A stretch of 64,000 bases of DNA from Aselliscus stoliczkanus (GCA_033961575.1 CM066736.1:89883352-89947351); one strand, 5' to 3'; positions 47,290 through 59,879 are shown, counted from the stretch's first letter. Made by a program: numbers and translations. The notes: generated by a model not told the origin, from the sequence alone.

Positions 47290-47520
47290 ATTGACAGGCA
47301 AATATATTGCACACATTTTATTGACAATGTATTATATGTTCCATACTTTGCAAAATGTATTATGCATAATATCTTATTTAATTATTATAATAATTATCTG
47401 AAGCAGATATTACTCTCATCCAAAATTTACAGCTTAGAGAAATTGAATAATTGCTAAAATTGCAGACCTGAGGACTGGGCTCAGAGCCTTCTGGGGCCAC
47501 TGCCTTTGTTCTAAAGTCTT
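47290..47520 (+). repeat. MIR
   Basis: 'ataatatcttatttaattat' through 'cttagagaaattgaataatt' follows MIR, diverged. Confidence 0.6.
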
Positions 47521-47566
47521 GTGTTACATTGTCTTTTAGGACATAAAGGAAAAAGAATAGATGGAG

Positions 47567-47669
47567 GGCTGGCCGAGTGGCTTGGTGGTGAAGCGCTGGC
47601 TTGGGAAGCCAGCGGCCCCGGTTGGGGTCCTACATATGAGGGCCAGTGACACTGCCCTCAAAAAAAAAA
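47567..47669 (+). repeat. Short tRNA-derived SINE (type B)
   Basis: Target duplication 'aatagatggag' at 47556-47566 and 47670-47680. Complete. Confidence 0.95.
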
Positions 47670-47680
47670 AATAGATGGAG

Positions 47681-48319
47681 GAAATTGGCTCTTTGGAGGA
47701 TACTGATAGGTCAGAAGTGCAAACTGTTAGTCCACAGGACAAAGCTTTCTTGATAACTCTTTATTTGATCCATATAACTATGGAATGTTTAAAAAATTAC
47801 ATTTTACATAAGAATCTGAAATTTTATTTTTTTTAAAAAAGTCAGCACATATACTGTAATAACTATGTATGGTGTGAGATGGGCACTAGACTTATCAAAG
47901 TAATCATTTCATAAGTTAAATAAATGTTTAATCATTATGTTGTACACCAGAAGCTAATATAGTATTGCGTGCTGGCTGTAATTAAAAAATTAAAAAGAAA
48001 TTAGCACATCTATTAATATCAGTCCAGCATTCTGGAGCTATAGTCATGTCCCTTAAGAAAGAGTTAACCACAGATCACACCCCACCTCTTGTAACTTGTC
48101 TTCAACCATTTTACTTCATTCATTTACCTAACTGCATAGCCTCTGAGGGATTTGAGTTTGTCATTCTGGATCTAGGCTTTCTGTGAGTGAGTCAAGTCAG
48201 TTGTCTTGCTTACTATATGTTTAATAGGATCCCAAGTTGTGAATTCATTCCTGTGCCATGGCCTTCTCTTTCAAGCTTTAGGTTCATAGATCCAAATGCC
48301 TATTGACTTTACTTTTTAA
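47681..48319. other. Spacer with an L1 3' tail
   Basis: 47830-47995 ('ttgtacaccagaagctaata', A-rich end) resembles a plus-strand L1 3' end. Rest unassigned. Confidence 0.5.
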
Positions 48320-48590
48320 TAAGAATAGTAATAATAGCATCTTACAGTTATTGACCACTTTTTAAGTACCATATACTGTGCTAAACGCTTTACATAATAC
48401 ATGGTGCATTATCCTTTTATTCCTCATATTAACCTATTAGGGAGGTATTATTACTTATGCCCACTTGACAGATGAAGACATAGGGATTTACAAAGGTAAA
48501 AAAACTTTCCTGGAGCACACAGCTAGTAAGTTATAAAATCTAGATACTATGAGATCCTATTAATTGATCCTATTGTAGAGGCTGAGTTCT
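48320..48590 (+). repeat. MIR, well preserved
   Basis: 'gtgctaaacgctttacataa', 'cccacttgacagatgaagac' and 'gcacacagctagtaagttat' match the MIR consensus in order. Confidence 0.85.
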
Positions 48591-51473
48591 TAACACAATC
48601 TATACTTTCCATGTTACATAGGCGTTTGGAGCTCAGCATCTTCAATCTACAATTAATTAATTCCTTCCTTTAAGCCTGTTCCTTATATAGTATTCTTTGT
48701 CTTATTAAGTAGAACTCTCATAAACTTAATTCTTCAAAAGCGAATCCAAGGAATAACCTTCATTCATTCTTTCCTGTTATTCAGTCCACACATCCAATAA
48801 ATAGCTAACTCATGAAAATGTTTTCTTCTAAATATCTCATGATACTGTTCACTTTTTTTTTCTGATTCTGCTGTGGTACTTGTCATGATGATTTCTTGTC
48901 TTGATTGCTGTCACAATTCCTAGTTACTCTTTCTTATCAATTCTTTCCACCCACAGCCCTAATTCATTCTTTATATTGTGAACAGAGTGAACATTTTAAA
49001 ATGTAAATGTGTTTATGTTACTTTCCTGGTTAAATACTTCATTGCCTTCCCATTATCCTGAAGGTACAGTTTTTATTCTTTGACTGGGCTATTTATCTTA
49101 TCAGCATTTTGCTTCACAGTCTCCTGCCACACTTTTTATTCTTTCTGCTGCTACTATTACCTGGAACTTATCTCAGTTCCATAAATTTGCTATGTCCTTC
49201 ATTCACCCATCTATCAAACTATTCATTGAAATACAGAGGGAGGAAAATATAATGCAAGAGTGTCTGGTAAATAAGTAAAGGCTAAAACCTATAAGCTCTA
49301 TAAAATAGGGTTAATTTTTTCCAATAACAAGAGAAAGTTATTGAGGTTATAAGGAGAATGACAAAGCAGATTTGCATTTAAAAATACTAGTAGAAAAAGT
49401 AAGAGAGAACTAAAAGGAACAGGCAGAAAGCTTTAATCTAGGTGAATAAGGCAGGTGATGGAGAGAAAGGAGTCAGAAGTTAATAACCAGACGGATGATA
49501 GGTAGAAAATAATTCAGGTTTAATTCTGTTGGGTTGAGGTGTCTAGCAGCTTTGTTTGAGGGTCTCTGCATTAATTATTCTCTGTGCCTAGATGTTCTCA
49601 CCACCAAATCTATACTACTAACTACCTAGGAGAAAATGGGCAGGGCCTATTCCCTATATAGAACAATACCTAGCACATAGAAAGTACTATATGTGTTATG
49701 AGAAAAATACATGGATAAAATATTGCATGTGGTTATTGTTGGTGTCTGTGAAATCATCCATGGATCGCCATCCCCTTAAGGCTATTTCAGAGCTTCATCT
49801 TTTATTTATCATGCATTTTCTATGATATATTTTATTCTGTGTTATTAAGTTTTATTTTAGGAATGAAAGTAACTAAAATTTATTGTAAGCTGAAAACATG
49901 CTAAAAATTTTATTTGAAACTTTCATATATATCATATATTTAAATTATGTGGAAAGCCTTGTGGGATAGACATTATTTGGTTTATTTTAATATAAAATTG
50001 AGTTCATATAAGTAAAATAAGTGTCCTAAGTCACAGAGTTAGAAAATAGAACTTTCAAAACTTGACTCTAAGTGTAGCATACTTTCCAGTGTATCACAAT
50101 AACTTTTTAATTCATTATAAGATATGAGAACATGACTCCCATATGAGGACTAACATTGCAAGTACACAACATAGATATAGATTCCAGCTGTGGTGTTGTA
50201 AGCATCCTTCAGAATTTGCAGTGGCTTATGTTTTTCTGAAGTTTTGTGTATATGCAGACACACAAGACATAAACCACCCATGACACTTATACACATATTC
50301 TATTTCATTGTATTTGTTATGCATAAGTAGTCTTAGTTCTTTCACATGATGGCAGTCTAGGTTCGCATGTACCCATCATTGCAGAAATAGCTTTCTCATG
50401 CCAGAAAGGATGAGGCACCAGTGGGGGGTTAAGGACATGACCTGTGAAGAGTTAAATGTGATATGTGCTAGATGGCCTTGGAGGAGACCAACCTCAAGTG
50501 AGAACTGACTCCCTATAAACCTCATAGTAGAGCATTTTGTTTTGGTCCTCTGTCACTCTCTTTTCTGATCCTGCACTAAAACTGTCTGGGAAAATGACAT
50601 CCTCATATATCTCTTAGATATTATCCAAGTCTGCTTTCCTCAGATACTTTGAGCAAAAATTATAAATACTTTATTGAGATATATTACTCAAAATACATAT
50701 ATTTTTAATCTGGGGCAATGTGGAGGTACAATTGTAATGCACAGATAAGAGGGTACAAGGAATTATCTTTTTGTTCATTGGCTCATGACCTTTCTAATAT
50801 TGTCAGTGTCTCGGTCTCTTTTGATTTACACCCCTCCACATACACACCCCATGTTCTCTACTCTTCCCTGATATGCTAGGGAACAACAATGACAACAAAA
50901 AAACCTTCAGATATTTCCCTGAATAATGTATTTCCTTTATTTCACCTCTGCCTCATCTTTGCACATGATGTTCCTTCAGAGTGGACCATAATTTTCTACT
51001 TTGAATGCCTAACTTTTATATGTTCCCTAAAGCTGGCTACTGTGTCATCTCAGTAAAACCTTTCTTAATACTTTCTTCCTCCACCTGGAGAAAAATATCT
51101 CTTTGTTTGTTCCTGTGTGAACTTCTTATTTTGAGCAGCACAATTGACATGTGGCTGTATAACAAACCATCCCAAAATTTAGTGTCTTAAAAAAATTTAT
51201 TTAGGCTATAAATCTGCAATCTGAACTATGTTCAGAGTAGGATTGATTATCTGTTTCCCTGGGTGCCAACTGGAGAGATGGGAAAAACAGGGTCTGAAAT
51301 ATTTTGAGGATTTGTTCACTCACTATTAGTTGGTAACGATCTAGCTAAGGCTAAGACCTTAGCTGTGTCTATTGGCTGGAACACCTTCATGTGGCCTCTC
51401 CATGTGATCTGGGATTCCTTTCAGTATGGTGTCTGGGTTTGAAAACCAAGCATTAAGTAAGATAGAGATACAA
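48591..51473. other. Long spacer with L2- and MIR-like relics
   Basis: About 48900-49090 and 51000-51120 look L2-like. About 49840-50100 looks like plus-strand MIR ('cctaagtcacagagttagaa'). About 51130-51330 ('ataacaaaccatcccaaaat', 'gtgtcttaaa') resembles an old mammalian interspersed repeat I cannot name. No gene. Confidence 0.45.
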
Positions 51474-51941
<468 letters not shown>

Positions 51942-51953
51942 AGAATAGAGGAG

Positions 51954-52060
51954 GGCCGGCCGAGTGGCACAGTGGTTAAGAGCTGGTTTTGGGACGCCAG
52001 CGGCCCCGGTTCGGATTCCACATAAGAGGGCCAGTGACACTGCCCTCTTAAAAAAAAAAA
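51954..52060 (+). repeat. Short tRNA-derived SINE (type B)
   Basis: Target duplication 'agaatagaggag' exact at 51942-51953 and 52061-52072. Lies 60 bases past the OR51G2 stop, so it may be in the 3' UTR in antisense. Confidence 0.95.
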
Positions 52061-52120
52061 AGAATAGAGGAGTAAGCCAGGGTACATTTAAGGAAATAGT
52101 GCCTCCAAGACTAGACTCAG

Positions 52121-53062
52121 CTAGTAACAAAAGGCATGGGTCACACGGTCCCGGATCTGTTTGGTCTTCACACTATAGATGATGGGGTTCATCAGGGGAG
52201 GGAATAGAAGATACACAAAGCCCATGATCACTTGGACAAGGTGAGGTGTCTGTTTTCCAAAGCGGTGGATGACAGACAAGCCAATCATAGGAGTGTAGAA
52301 GAGAAGCACAGCACAGATGTGGGAAACACAGGTGTTAAGAGCTTTCAGTCTCTCAGCCCTGGATGCAATGCATAGCACAGTACGCAGGATCAGAACATAT
52401 GAGAAGAGAATAAGCAGTGAGTCTATACCCACTGTGGAAACAATGACAAACATGCCATAGATGCTGTTGGCTTTAATGTCTGCACAGGCCAATTTCATCA
52501 CTTCTTGGTGGAGACAATAGGAATGTGAGAGGACCCGAGAGCCACAATAGGGGAATCTTTTGAGCATAAAAGGCAATGGGAAAATGAGTGCTATACTTCG
52601 GCCTAGAGAAGCCAGGCCAATCCTGCCAATGACTGTGTTATTGAGAATGGAAGCATAGTGCAAGGGGCGACAAATGGCCACAAAGCGATCAAAAGCCATA
52701 GATAGTAGCACAGAGGACTCCAGGAAGGACAAGCAATGAATGAAAAAGATCTGGGCAAAACAGGCATCATGACCAATATCTCGTGCTCCAATCCAAAAGA
52801 TGCCTAAAACTGTAGGGAGCGTGCATAGAGACAAACCCAAGTCAGTCAGAGCCAGCATGGACAGGAAGAGGTACATAGGCTCATGGAGTGAGGGCTCTGT
52901 TTTAACGATAAAAAGAATTGTGCAGTTACCCAGGATAGAAACCAGGTATATGAAGCACAGTGGGATGGACATCCAGATGTGCATGTGCTCCAGCCCAGGA
53001 ATGCCACTCAACAAGAAGGTGGATGAAACGCTGCTGCTATTTTCCAGGGATCCCAATGTCAT
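52121..53062 (-). CDS. OR51G2: Olfactory receptor 51G2, intact
   Basis: A class I odorant receptor of 313 residues. Start 'MTLGSLENSSSVSSTFLLSG' and end 'VKTKQIRDRVTHAFCY' are nearly those of human OR51G2 as I recall it. N-glycosylation site N8-S-S. TM1 G45-N46; TM2 'PMYLFLSMLALTDLGLSL'; disulfide C101; TM3 end M-A-F-D-R-F (D125-R126-F127). Extracellular loop 2 has 'SHSYCLHQEVMKLACAD'; TM5 'SLLILFSYVLILRTV'; TM6 'KALNTCVSHICAVLLFY'; TM7 'PPLMNPIIYSVKTK'. The ATG at 53062 is chosen over an in-frame ATG 36 codons upstream because it gives the family start and because a splice acceptor lies between them. It lies 4.7 kb from OR51G1 on the same strand, as expected for the G2/G1 pair. No defects seen. 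Confidence 0.95.
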   Translation of the reverse strand: MTLGSLENSSSVSSTFLLSGIPGLEHMHIWMSIPLCFIYLVSILGNCTILFIVKTEPSLHEPMYLFLSMLALTDLGLSLCTLPTVLGIFWIGARDIGHDACFAQIFFIHCLSFLESSVLLSMAFDRFVAICRPLHYASILNNTVIGRIGLASLGRSIALIFPLPFMLKRFPYCGSRVLSHSYCLHQEVMKLACADIKANSIYGMFVIVSTVGIDSLLILFSYVLILRTVLCIASRAERLKALNTCVSHICAVLLFYTPMIGLSVIHRFGKQTPHLVQVIMGFVYLLFPPLMNPIIYSVKTKQIRDRVTHAFCY

Positions 53063-53102
53063 TGTGTATGGAAGGAAGAGAGAGTCAGATTCCCTCCCAA
53101 TT

Positions 53103-53130
53103 CCTGAAATGAATTGAGAAAAAGTGATTG
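53103..53130 (-). promoter_or_regulatory. Likely 3' splice site of the OR51G2 coding exon
   Basis: On the minus strand, 'ctcaattcatttcag' ends at about 53104, some 41 bases before the ATG. Supports the start at 53062. Confidence 0.5.
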
Positions 53131-53474
53131 CACCTAGGGATAAATTAAAAAAAAAAAAGATTAGAATCAAGTAGACCTAGAACTCTGCAGCTACTCCAGA
53201 GGCCATTTCCTTCTGGACCCTCATTCCCTTTCAAAATTTGTTTAAAGAATTTTTTTATTTGAATTTTTTTCTCCTTGCTCCTTCATGTTAAGAGGTTTGA
53301 GCATATTCACTGTTTCTGTTGGTTATATTTAACTTTCCCTATCCCTTATGAGAAGACTTTTAATTAAATACTCTCACTGACATTCCAACCTTTCTTTCAT
53401 CTTCCCTTCCTTTCTCTTCCCTTACCTTAATTCCTTTGCTATTCCTTTATCTTCTTCCTTTCTGTTCTCTCTCT
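53131..53474. other. Spacer upstream of OR51G2
   Basis: Pyrimidine-rich on the plus strand, nothing assigned. Confidence 0.4.
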
Positions 53475-53557
53475 CTTCCTTCCTTCCTTCCTTCCTTCCT
53501 TCCTTCCTTCCTTCCTTCCTTCCTTCCTTTCTTCCTCCCTTCCTCTCTCTCTTCCTC

Positions 53558-53632
<75 letters not shown>
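53475..53632. repeat. (TTCC)n then (TTTC)n microsatellite
   Basis: About 13 TTCC units, a mixed C/T linker, then about 20 TTTC units; purely polypyrimidine over more than 150 bases. The Lys/Glu/Arg-rich open frame on the minus strand is only this repeat translated. Confidence 0.97.
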
Positions 53633-54227
53633 ACTTCATCAGCCACACGTAATTGATAACTTTAAACACAGAAAAAATTTTCACTTACCCTTCTCTCTGA
53701 TCTTCCTGCTGTAGAAGCCTAACTTGATCCAGATAGCTCATAAATGCTACTCAGCTCACAAAAATTCCATAGAGAACTGGAGAGTGCATGAGTTATTCTT
53801 GATGGCTGGAGTAAGGAAGCACAGCTCTGATCCTCACATCAGTCAGTGACTGTCATTCCTTAGAATCAACTGGAATCAACTAGGGATCAACTGCTGTGAC
53901 TGTAGGTGGGAGGAAGGACTGAAGCACCATCACCCATGGCCACAGCCCCAATCATAAAGCAGAGTCCATGAGAGTCCACAGAACAAAAGGCAATGATGCT
54001 GGCAGGGTTCATCTTTTTTTTTTTTTTGCAGATGAAGAAAGGAAGACTCAGGAGGGGACAGTCACTGGGCAAAAGCCATATGCCAATTTAAGACTCTTGA
54101 CTTCCCGAGCAGTGATCTTCCCACTCCCAATTAATAATCTTACTAGAAGGTTAGCTCAGAGTATGCAAGGCTTTGCTTTGTTTACTTCTATAAAAGTGCT
54201 TACAATGTGCTCGGTATTCAGTATATG
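53633..54227. other. Unassigned spacer
   Basis: No gene; a T-run at 54014-54026. Confidence 0.4.
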
Positions 54228-54240
54228 CTCAGTGATTTTT

Positions 54241-54341
54241 TTTTTTTGAGGGCAGTGTCACTGGCCCTCATACATGGGACCTGAACCGGGACCGCTGGCT
54301 TTCCAAGCCAGCGCTTAACCACCACACCACTCGGCGGGCCC
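54241..54341 (-). repeat. Short tRNA-derived SINE (type B)
   Basis: Target duplication 'ctcagtgattttt' at 54228-54240 and 54342-54354. Complete reverse-strand copy. Confidence 0.93.
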
Positions 54342-54399
54342 CTCAGTGATTTTTTTAAAAATGCCTGAATATGAGTTAAATTTTATTTAGTTAGCTATT

Positions 54400-54605
54400 A
54401 CTAACTTTGTCCATATTTTATCTCTTTAAAAGAATTCTGTGAGTAAAGTTTTATTAATACTATGATGTTATAGATGAGGAAACAGAAGTTTAGAGAAAAT
54501 TAATATTTCTAAGGTCAAAGATATAGTAAATAGCCAAATGGGATCCAAACTGAGATCTGATTTTTCTCTACATTCCAGGCTCTAAACAACCATTATACTT
54601 TCTTC
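54400..54605 (+). repeat. MIR, diverged
   Basis: 'atagatgaggaaacagaagt' and 'aatagccaaatgggatccaa' are MIR-like. Confidence 0.6.
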
Positions 54606-54769
54606 CCACATTGATGATAATCCATTGTCAACTAGCAGCAACAGTTAGCATAAAATAAAGGGTTTAGTAGAGGCAGGAAAATTACATGGTATTCATGGTG
54701 GTTGACAATATAACTCGTAAAGCCTAAGATAGAAAATATTTTTGACATGAAAGTCAAAGTAAGGTGGTT

Positions 54770-54990
54770 AGAAAGAACTATAATACCTGATGAGTATCCA
54801 CTATTTGTCAGACACTGTACCAAAAGCATTGCAAAAGAAATTACATGAGACCTTAGAAAAACTTTGCAAGTTAATATTATCTCAATTTGCAAATGAGGAG
54901 AGAAGCTTAGAGAATTTGATGATGTGCCTAAAGCCATACAGCCAATCAGTGGCAGAGCTGGAGTTCAAACTTAAGTCTCTAGAGCTCCAA
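54770..54990 (+). repeat. MIR, well preserved
   Basis: 'gtcagacactgtaccaaaag', 'caaatgaggagagaagctta' and 'cagtggcagagctggagttc' match MIR in order. Confidence 0.8.
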
Positions 54991-56369
54991 GGCACATTCT
55001 GAAAATCTGGAAACACTTAGGTTAACAAATCCAAGCAGTGAACAAATGTCAGAAAGCTGTTGTCTCCTTTCTGAGCTAGTGCTAAAATCAGACTAGGATC
55101 CCATGAAGTCAGCAAAATCTGACTGTAGCAGTCACCACCTTGGGCAGGCACTCTCTCTAGCCTTTCTTGTACCTCAAAGTCCTTTCTCTCCTTTCCCTCT
55201 GCAAAGCTCAGGCTGAGCCTTCTGAGACCTCTTCTTGGTTCCACAAGTCAGTACCAAACACCTGCCTATACTATATTGACTCCTCACACACCAAAGCTAG
55301 GTCCAGAGGCTCCAGGCCTTATATCAGGGAAGAAAGAAGGCTAAAACCAGAGGCTCTGGCTCTATGGTATAAGGAGAGACTGGAGGGTGAATGCTTAACT
55401 CCCTGACTTTTATGCAACTGCCTGACATCTCCACTGAGAGCCTTTTAAGGATCTGTAGTCAATTCCCTACTCTGACGGTCTCCCTCAAGCTCATTATCTT
55501 AGACCATGGGAATAGGGGGAAGAGAGTAGAAGAGAGTGGTCTTGTGAAATGTCTAGATGGGGAGCTCAGAGGATTTCCTAAACTTGTAACTACTGCTGAA
55601 GGATCTGGTGAATGTGTTGAACAACCTTCACAACTTCAGAAAAGCAGAGTGGATGCTGTTGATAGTGTTTTATGTATGATGTGTCATAACTATAGTTTAT
55701 GTGCACTGGATCTGACAGCGTGCATGTTGGGTATATAACCATATGCAACATTTAAAAGGAATTTTTAATTAATGCTTTTCCTATAACCAAAGAGGAAGCA
55801 AGAAGTCAGGCCAAGTTCTTGGAAATATTGTGATAGTGTTGATGCTTATTCTTGGTGCCCCGGGTAACCCTATATGCTCCTGACCCCTGTCTATATTCAG
55901 GCACTCCATCTCCTCTTTTTGTACCTGATCTGCTCAGAACTTAACCCTTTGTTTTTAGATATTAAGGGGTTAATTAGAGAAACTATTTTTATACCTCACA
56001 AGGCAATATGAGGGTCTGCAAATGACAGTTAAATCCAAAAATCAGTTTTATATGTTAATACAGGGACATGAAGAGTTAATCATCTATTTTTGGGCTCTGA
56101 AACCTGATGTAGAAGACATTTTAGAAAGAGGAATGAAGGGACATTTCAATGTTTTCTTTATCCAGGTAATTAGTGTCCAGATTATTGGATCTGTTTTGGA
56201 GAATATAAAGGTATAAATAGTAAGAAATAGCCCAGATTCCCCAATCCAATCATAAAACATTATTCCAATTCACTGGCTTGACTGGTCCCTTTGGAATATG
56301 GTGGGTTTCCTCTTGTGGCCATATTCCATTCATCTCTGGCTGAGCATGTATACACATTTGAGTGTTATG
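54991..56369. other. Spacer between OR51G2 and OR51G1, unassigned
   Basis: Two open stretches of about 79 and 115 codons (55167-55406, 55391-55738) show no recognisable motif. I do not call them genes. Confidence 0.4.
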
Positions 56370-56490
56370 AAGCAGTAGTTTTCAAATCATAGCCCCCAGA
56401 TAATCAGGATCAGAACCACCTGGGATGCTTGCTACTATGCTGTTCTCTGGGCCTCATCTTTGCAGAATCAGAAACTGACATTTGCGGCAA
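56370..56490 (+). repeat. MER5-like hAT (Charlie) fragment
   Basis: 'cagtagttttcaaatcatag', 'atcagaaccacctgggatgc' and 'gaatcagaaactgaca' follow MER5A order. Confidence 0.65.
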
Positions 56491-56634
56491 CTACAAAAGT
56501 TTAGGAATGTTCATATACCCTTATTTTAATGATTTGCTTTCAACTCTGATTCCAGAATTTTTATTCCCTCTATGATAAAAAAATGTATCTTCAGTTTTAG
56601 CCTGGAACTCATTCCAAAACACATTACCTCTTAT

Positions 56635-56890
56635 ATTAGATTTCTAAGGCTACAGTAACAAAATACCATAGACTAGGTGACTTTAACAACAGAAATTTAT
56701 TTTCTCACAGTTCTGGAAGCTAATAAAGTCCAAGATTAAGGTGTCGGCAGGTTTACTTTCTTGTGAGGCCTCTTTCCTTGGCTTGTAGGTGGACACTTTC
56801 TTGCTGTGTCCTTACATGGCTTTTCCTCTGTGCATGAGTATCATCAGTTTCTCTTCTTCTCTTATAAGGACACTAGTCATATTCCCCCCA
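56635..56890 (-). repeat. MaLR-type (MLT1-like) LTR remnant
   Basis: 'acagaaatttattttctcac', 'agttctggaagcta' and 'tataaggacactagtcatat' are the reverse-strand MLT1 pattern. Truncated; no coding part. Confidence 0.7.
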
Positions 56891-57000
56891 CTCACAAGTA
56901 ATATTTATTTATAGACTCTGGGTCTAAGCACTGGAAAGAGATGGTATTATATGTGATTTGGCAGAAAATAGATTTGAATCTCAGATGTTATGGACAGAAA
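56891..57000. other. Short unassigned spacer
   Basis: Nothing recognised. Confidence 0.4.
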
Positions 57001-57013
57001 GGGAGAGAGAGTA

Positions 57014-57075
<62 letters not shown>
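57001..57075. repeat. (GA)n microsatellite
   Basis: Mixed purine lead-in followed by about 25 uninterrupted GA units. Confidence 0.95.
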
Positions 57076-57078
<3 letters not shown>

Positions 57079-57424
57079 ATTCTATTTCCTCAATACCAAG
57101 TAATTTAGTATTATTTGTGGTTGTCATTATTTTGTAATTTCCCATGATAATTAATTGGTAGACATTTACGAGGAAGACAGATGATTTAGAAAGAAAATAA
57201 GTAACATTTTCCCCTGCACATCTTAGTTGTAGTGTGAGCAAAATTATTGCCCATCTATATTTACATAGTGCCTACAATGTATAGTTCCCACAGACATTCC
57301 ATGCTATTTTACATCTCTTTGTCTCTTTATTTCTATTACTGCAATAATACATGTCTCAGTAATCCCAAATGTTAGCATATGTGGGGAAATTTAGAGTTCA
57401 GAAAGTCTAAACAACAAATTGTCT

Positions 57425-57605
57425 AAATATTTATTGAGAATTGATATACCAGGCAATGTGTTAGAGATTAACATGAATTATCTCATTTAATCATCACAAT
57501 ATGCCTACAAGGAAGATGTTATAATTATTTCTATACTCATTCTGTATTGAGGAAACCAATAAACAGAGAAGTGGGTAATTTTCCCAGGTCACACATGCAT
57601 TATGT
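57425..57605 (+). repeat. MIR
   Basis: 'tctcatttaatcatcacaat' and 'cccaggtcacaca' are MIR core and tail. Confidence 0.75.
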
Positions 57606-57721
57606 TGCATAATTTATTCCCTTTTTGTTGAGGATTGGGAATTTGTTATTTTTCCACAGCATAGCTGAAACCAAAAACATTTATGGGCTTTATGTTCCAA
57701 AATGCCTTCCTTCACCCTTAC

Positions 57722-58687
57722 CTAACCCTGTTGAAAACACCTAAATGATTTTATAAACTCAAACTTCTTAGCAATGCGTTTGCGAATTTGCTTGGTCTTG
57801 ATGCTGTAGACAATGGGGTTCATGAGAGGCGGTACCAGCAGATACACATAAGACATGAGGAGGTGTACCATGTGGGGCAGATGTTCACCAAAGCGGTGCA
57901 CAAGAGACAAGCCAATCATGGGGATGTAAAAGAGTAGCACAGCACATATGTGAGAGGCACAGGTGTTGAGGGCCCGAAGTCTCTCCTGGCGGGAGGCAAT
58001 GCTTAGTACGGTGCGGAGGATAAGGGCATAGGAGAGGAAGATAAGCAATGAGTCTACACCCACGGTGCAGGCTACAACAAAGAGCCCATAGACATGATTG
58101 ACAAAGATACTAGAACATGCCAATTTCATGATCTCTAGGTGCAGACAATAGGCATGGGCCAGCACGTGCGAGCGGCAGTACTGGAAGCGCTTCAGGAGAA
58201 ATGGCAGGGGGAGGATGAGCAGGGCACTTCTAAGCACTGAGCTCAGCCCCATCTTGACAATACGTGTTGGTGTCAAGACTGTGGAGTAATGCAATGGGTT
58301 GCAGATGGCCACATAACGGTCAATGGACATGGACAATAGAACTGAAGACTCCACAAGAGACAAGGTATGGATGAAGAAGAGCTGAGTGAAGCAGGCGGGA
58401 ATGCCAACCTCTCTGGCATCAAACCAGAAGATGCCCAGCACAGTGGGCAGTGTAGAAAGGCAAAGGCCCAAGTCTGTGAGGGCCAGCATGGCCAAGAAAT
58501 AGTACATGGGTTCATGGAGGGTGACATCAGTACGGATCACATGGAGGATGGTAAGGTTTCCTACAATAACTGTCAAATAGATGGAACAGAAGGGAATAGA
58601 GATCCAGCCATGGAGATCTTCCAGACCTTGGAAGCCTGTCAGGAAGAAAGTAGCTTTTTGGAGGCTGTTATTATAAAGGATTGTCAT
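57722..58687 (-). CDS. OR51G1: Olfactory receptor 51G1, intact
   Basis: A class I odorant receptor of 321 residues, nearly identical along its length to human OR51G1 as I recall it, including the start 'MTILYNNSLQKATFFLTGFQ' (one Q in place of the usual P of PGLE) and 'GLEDLHGWISIPF'. N-glycosylation site N6-N-S. TM1 G43-N44; TM2 'PMYYFLAMLALTDLGLCL'; disulfide C99; TM3 end M-S-I-D-R-Y (D123-R124-Y125). Loop 2 'HAYCLHLEIMKLACS'; TM5 'SLLIFLSYALILRTV'; TM6 'ERLRALNTCASHICAVLLF'; TM7 'PPLMNPIVYSIKTK'. The single in-frame ATG at the right place fixes the start. A weak splice acceptor (TAG) lies about 26 bases upstream on the minus strand. No defects seen; ligand unknown to me. Confidence 0.95.
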   Translation of the reverse strand: MTILYNNSLQKATFFLTGFQGLEDLHGWISIPFCSIYLTVIVGNLTILHVIRTDVTLHEPMYYFLAMLALTDLGLCLSTLPTVLGIFWFDAREVGIPACFTQLFFIHTLSLVESSVLLSMSIDRYVAICNPLHYSTVLTPTRIVKMGLSSVLRSALLILPLPFLLKRFQYCRSHVLAHAYCLHLEIMKLACSSIFVNHVYGLFVVACTVGVDSLLIFLSYALILRTVLSIASRQERLRALNTCASHICAVLLFYIPMIGLSLVHRFGEHLPHMVHLLMSYVYLLVPPLMNPIVYSIKTKQIRKRIAKKFEFIKSFRCFQQG

Positions 58688-59668
58688 GGTCTTATAATCT
58701 TGGATTCATCAACCTACAATATAGAATGGGGCACCTAGAGAGTGACACAGCTGAATTATTCCTCACTTAAGTGTCCTAGGACCAGAGAGTCAGGAAGGGT
58801 CTGTAGATGAAAGGTGAGGGCCCTGGAAGGGGGTTTTTAATAGAGGATTTTTCTAGCCCATGGGTGCTATGTGACTTAGCCTTATGGTGGTACGTCTACC
58901 AGTGTTGGATTCTCAGTGGTTCAACAAGCTCATGTCAAATAGCATCATCTTCACATGTTCCACCCTAAAAAAATCTCCAATTCAATAAGTAAAGCACTCA
59001 GAATCTGTATCACATATAAAGGGAGTTGGTAGTATACCCCAGTTTTCATAATTGTCTACTATTATTGGGTGCATATCATGTGCCTTCAAATGTATTTATA
59101 ATTTAGCTTGGGATTGTGTTTCATTCCACAATGCGTAGTCTTCACAGGAATACAGAGGAAACATTGAGTAAATGTTTGTTGAGCTCCTTGAACTTGTAGC
59201 TTGTGACCAGCATGATGCCTTTCCTGAATCTACATACAAGCCTTTGGTGACCCAGTTCGCAAATGGTGGTGTGCAAGTCTGAAGTCTGAAACTGAAATAT
59301 CTGAGAAGAATCAGGGTCTTCAGAAAACAAATAAATCTAGGAAATGGTGCTTTGGCTTAGTTCTGAGATATATCAGGAAAGATGTGTGTTTCCAACGTCA
59401 GTGCAGGTAAGCTGGAGCTAGTTGTACTCGTGGGGATGCAGAAGAAGTATGCACAAGATCTGAAACAGAAAGAACAAAAAGAAACTGAAATGGCCACGAA
59501 AAGCTTCTAATGTTTAGCTTAAAATGAAGAAATGAAATCTTAAGGCTCTCACTTATAGCTTAAGTGAGCTATACCTCTGGAGCTTGGATTGATATTACAC
59601 ACAAGTATAGGTCTGTCCCTATAATAACTGATCTGAGCCCTCCTTTACCTCTGCCTTTGGATTTTTTT
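58688..59668. other. Spacer upstream of OR51G1
   Basis: Would contain the promoter and 5' exon of OR51G1, not located. No named repeat. Confidence 0.4.
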
Positions 59669-59766
59669 TTTTTGAGGGCAGTGTCGCTGGCCCTCATACG
59701 AGGGACCCGAATTGGGGCCGCCTGCTTCCCAAGCTAGCGCCCAACCACTGCGCCACTCGGCAGGCC
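59669..59766 (-). repeat. Short tRNA-derived SINE (type B), older copy
   Basis: Same order as the others ('gagggcagtgtcgctggccc' to 'gccactcggcaggccc') but more diverged; no clear target duplication. Confidence 0.9.
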
Positions 59767-59879
59767 CCTGAAACTTTTATTCAATTACATTTATTGCAGG
59801 TCACACTATAATAGGTATATGTGTATCAATAAATATGCTTTGGCTAGTATATTGTTTAATACATGCATAAAATGCTTAA

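Noticed and set aside
53422..53646. Lys/Glu/Arg-rich open frame
   Set aside because: Translation of the (TTCC)n/(TTTC)n microsatellite.
55167..55738. Two overlapping open frames of 79 and 115 codons
   Set aside because: No conserved motif, and no evidence they belong to one gene.
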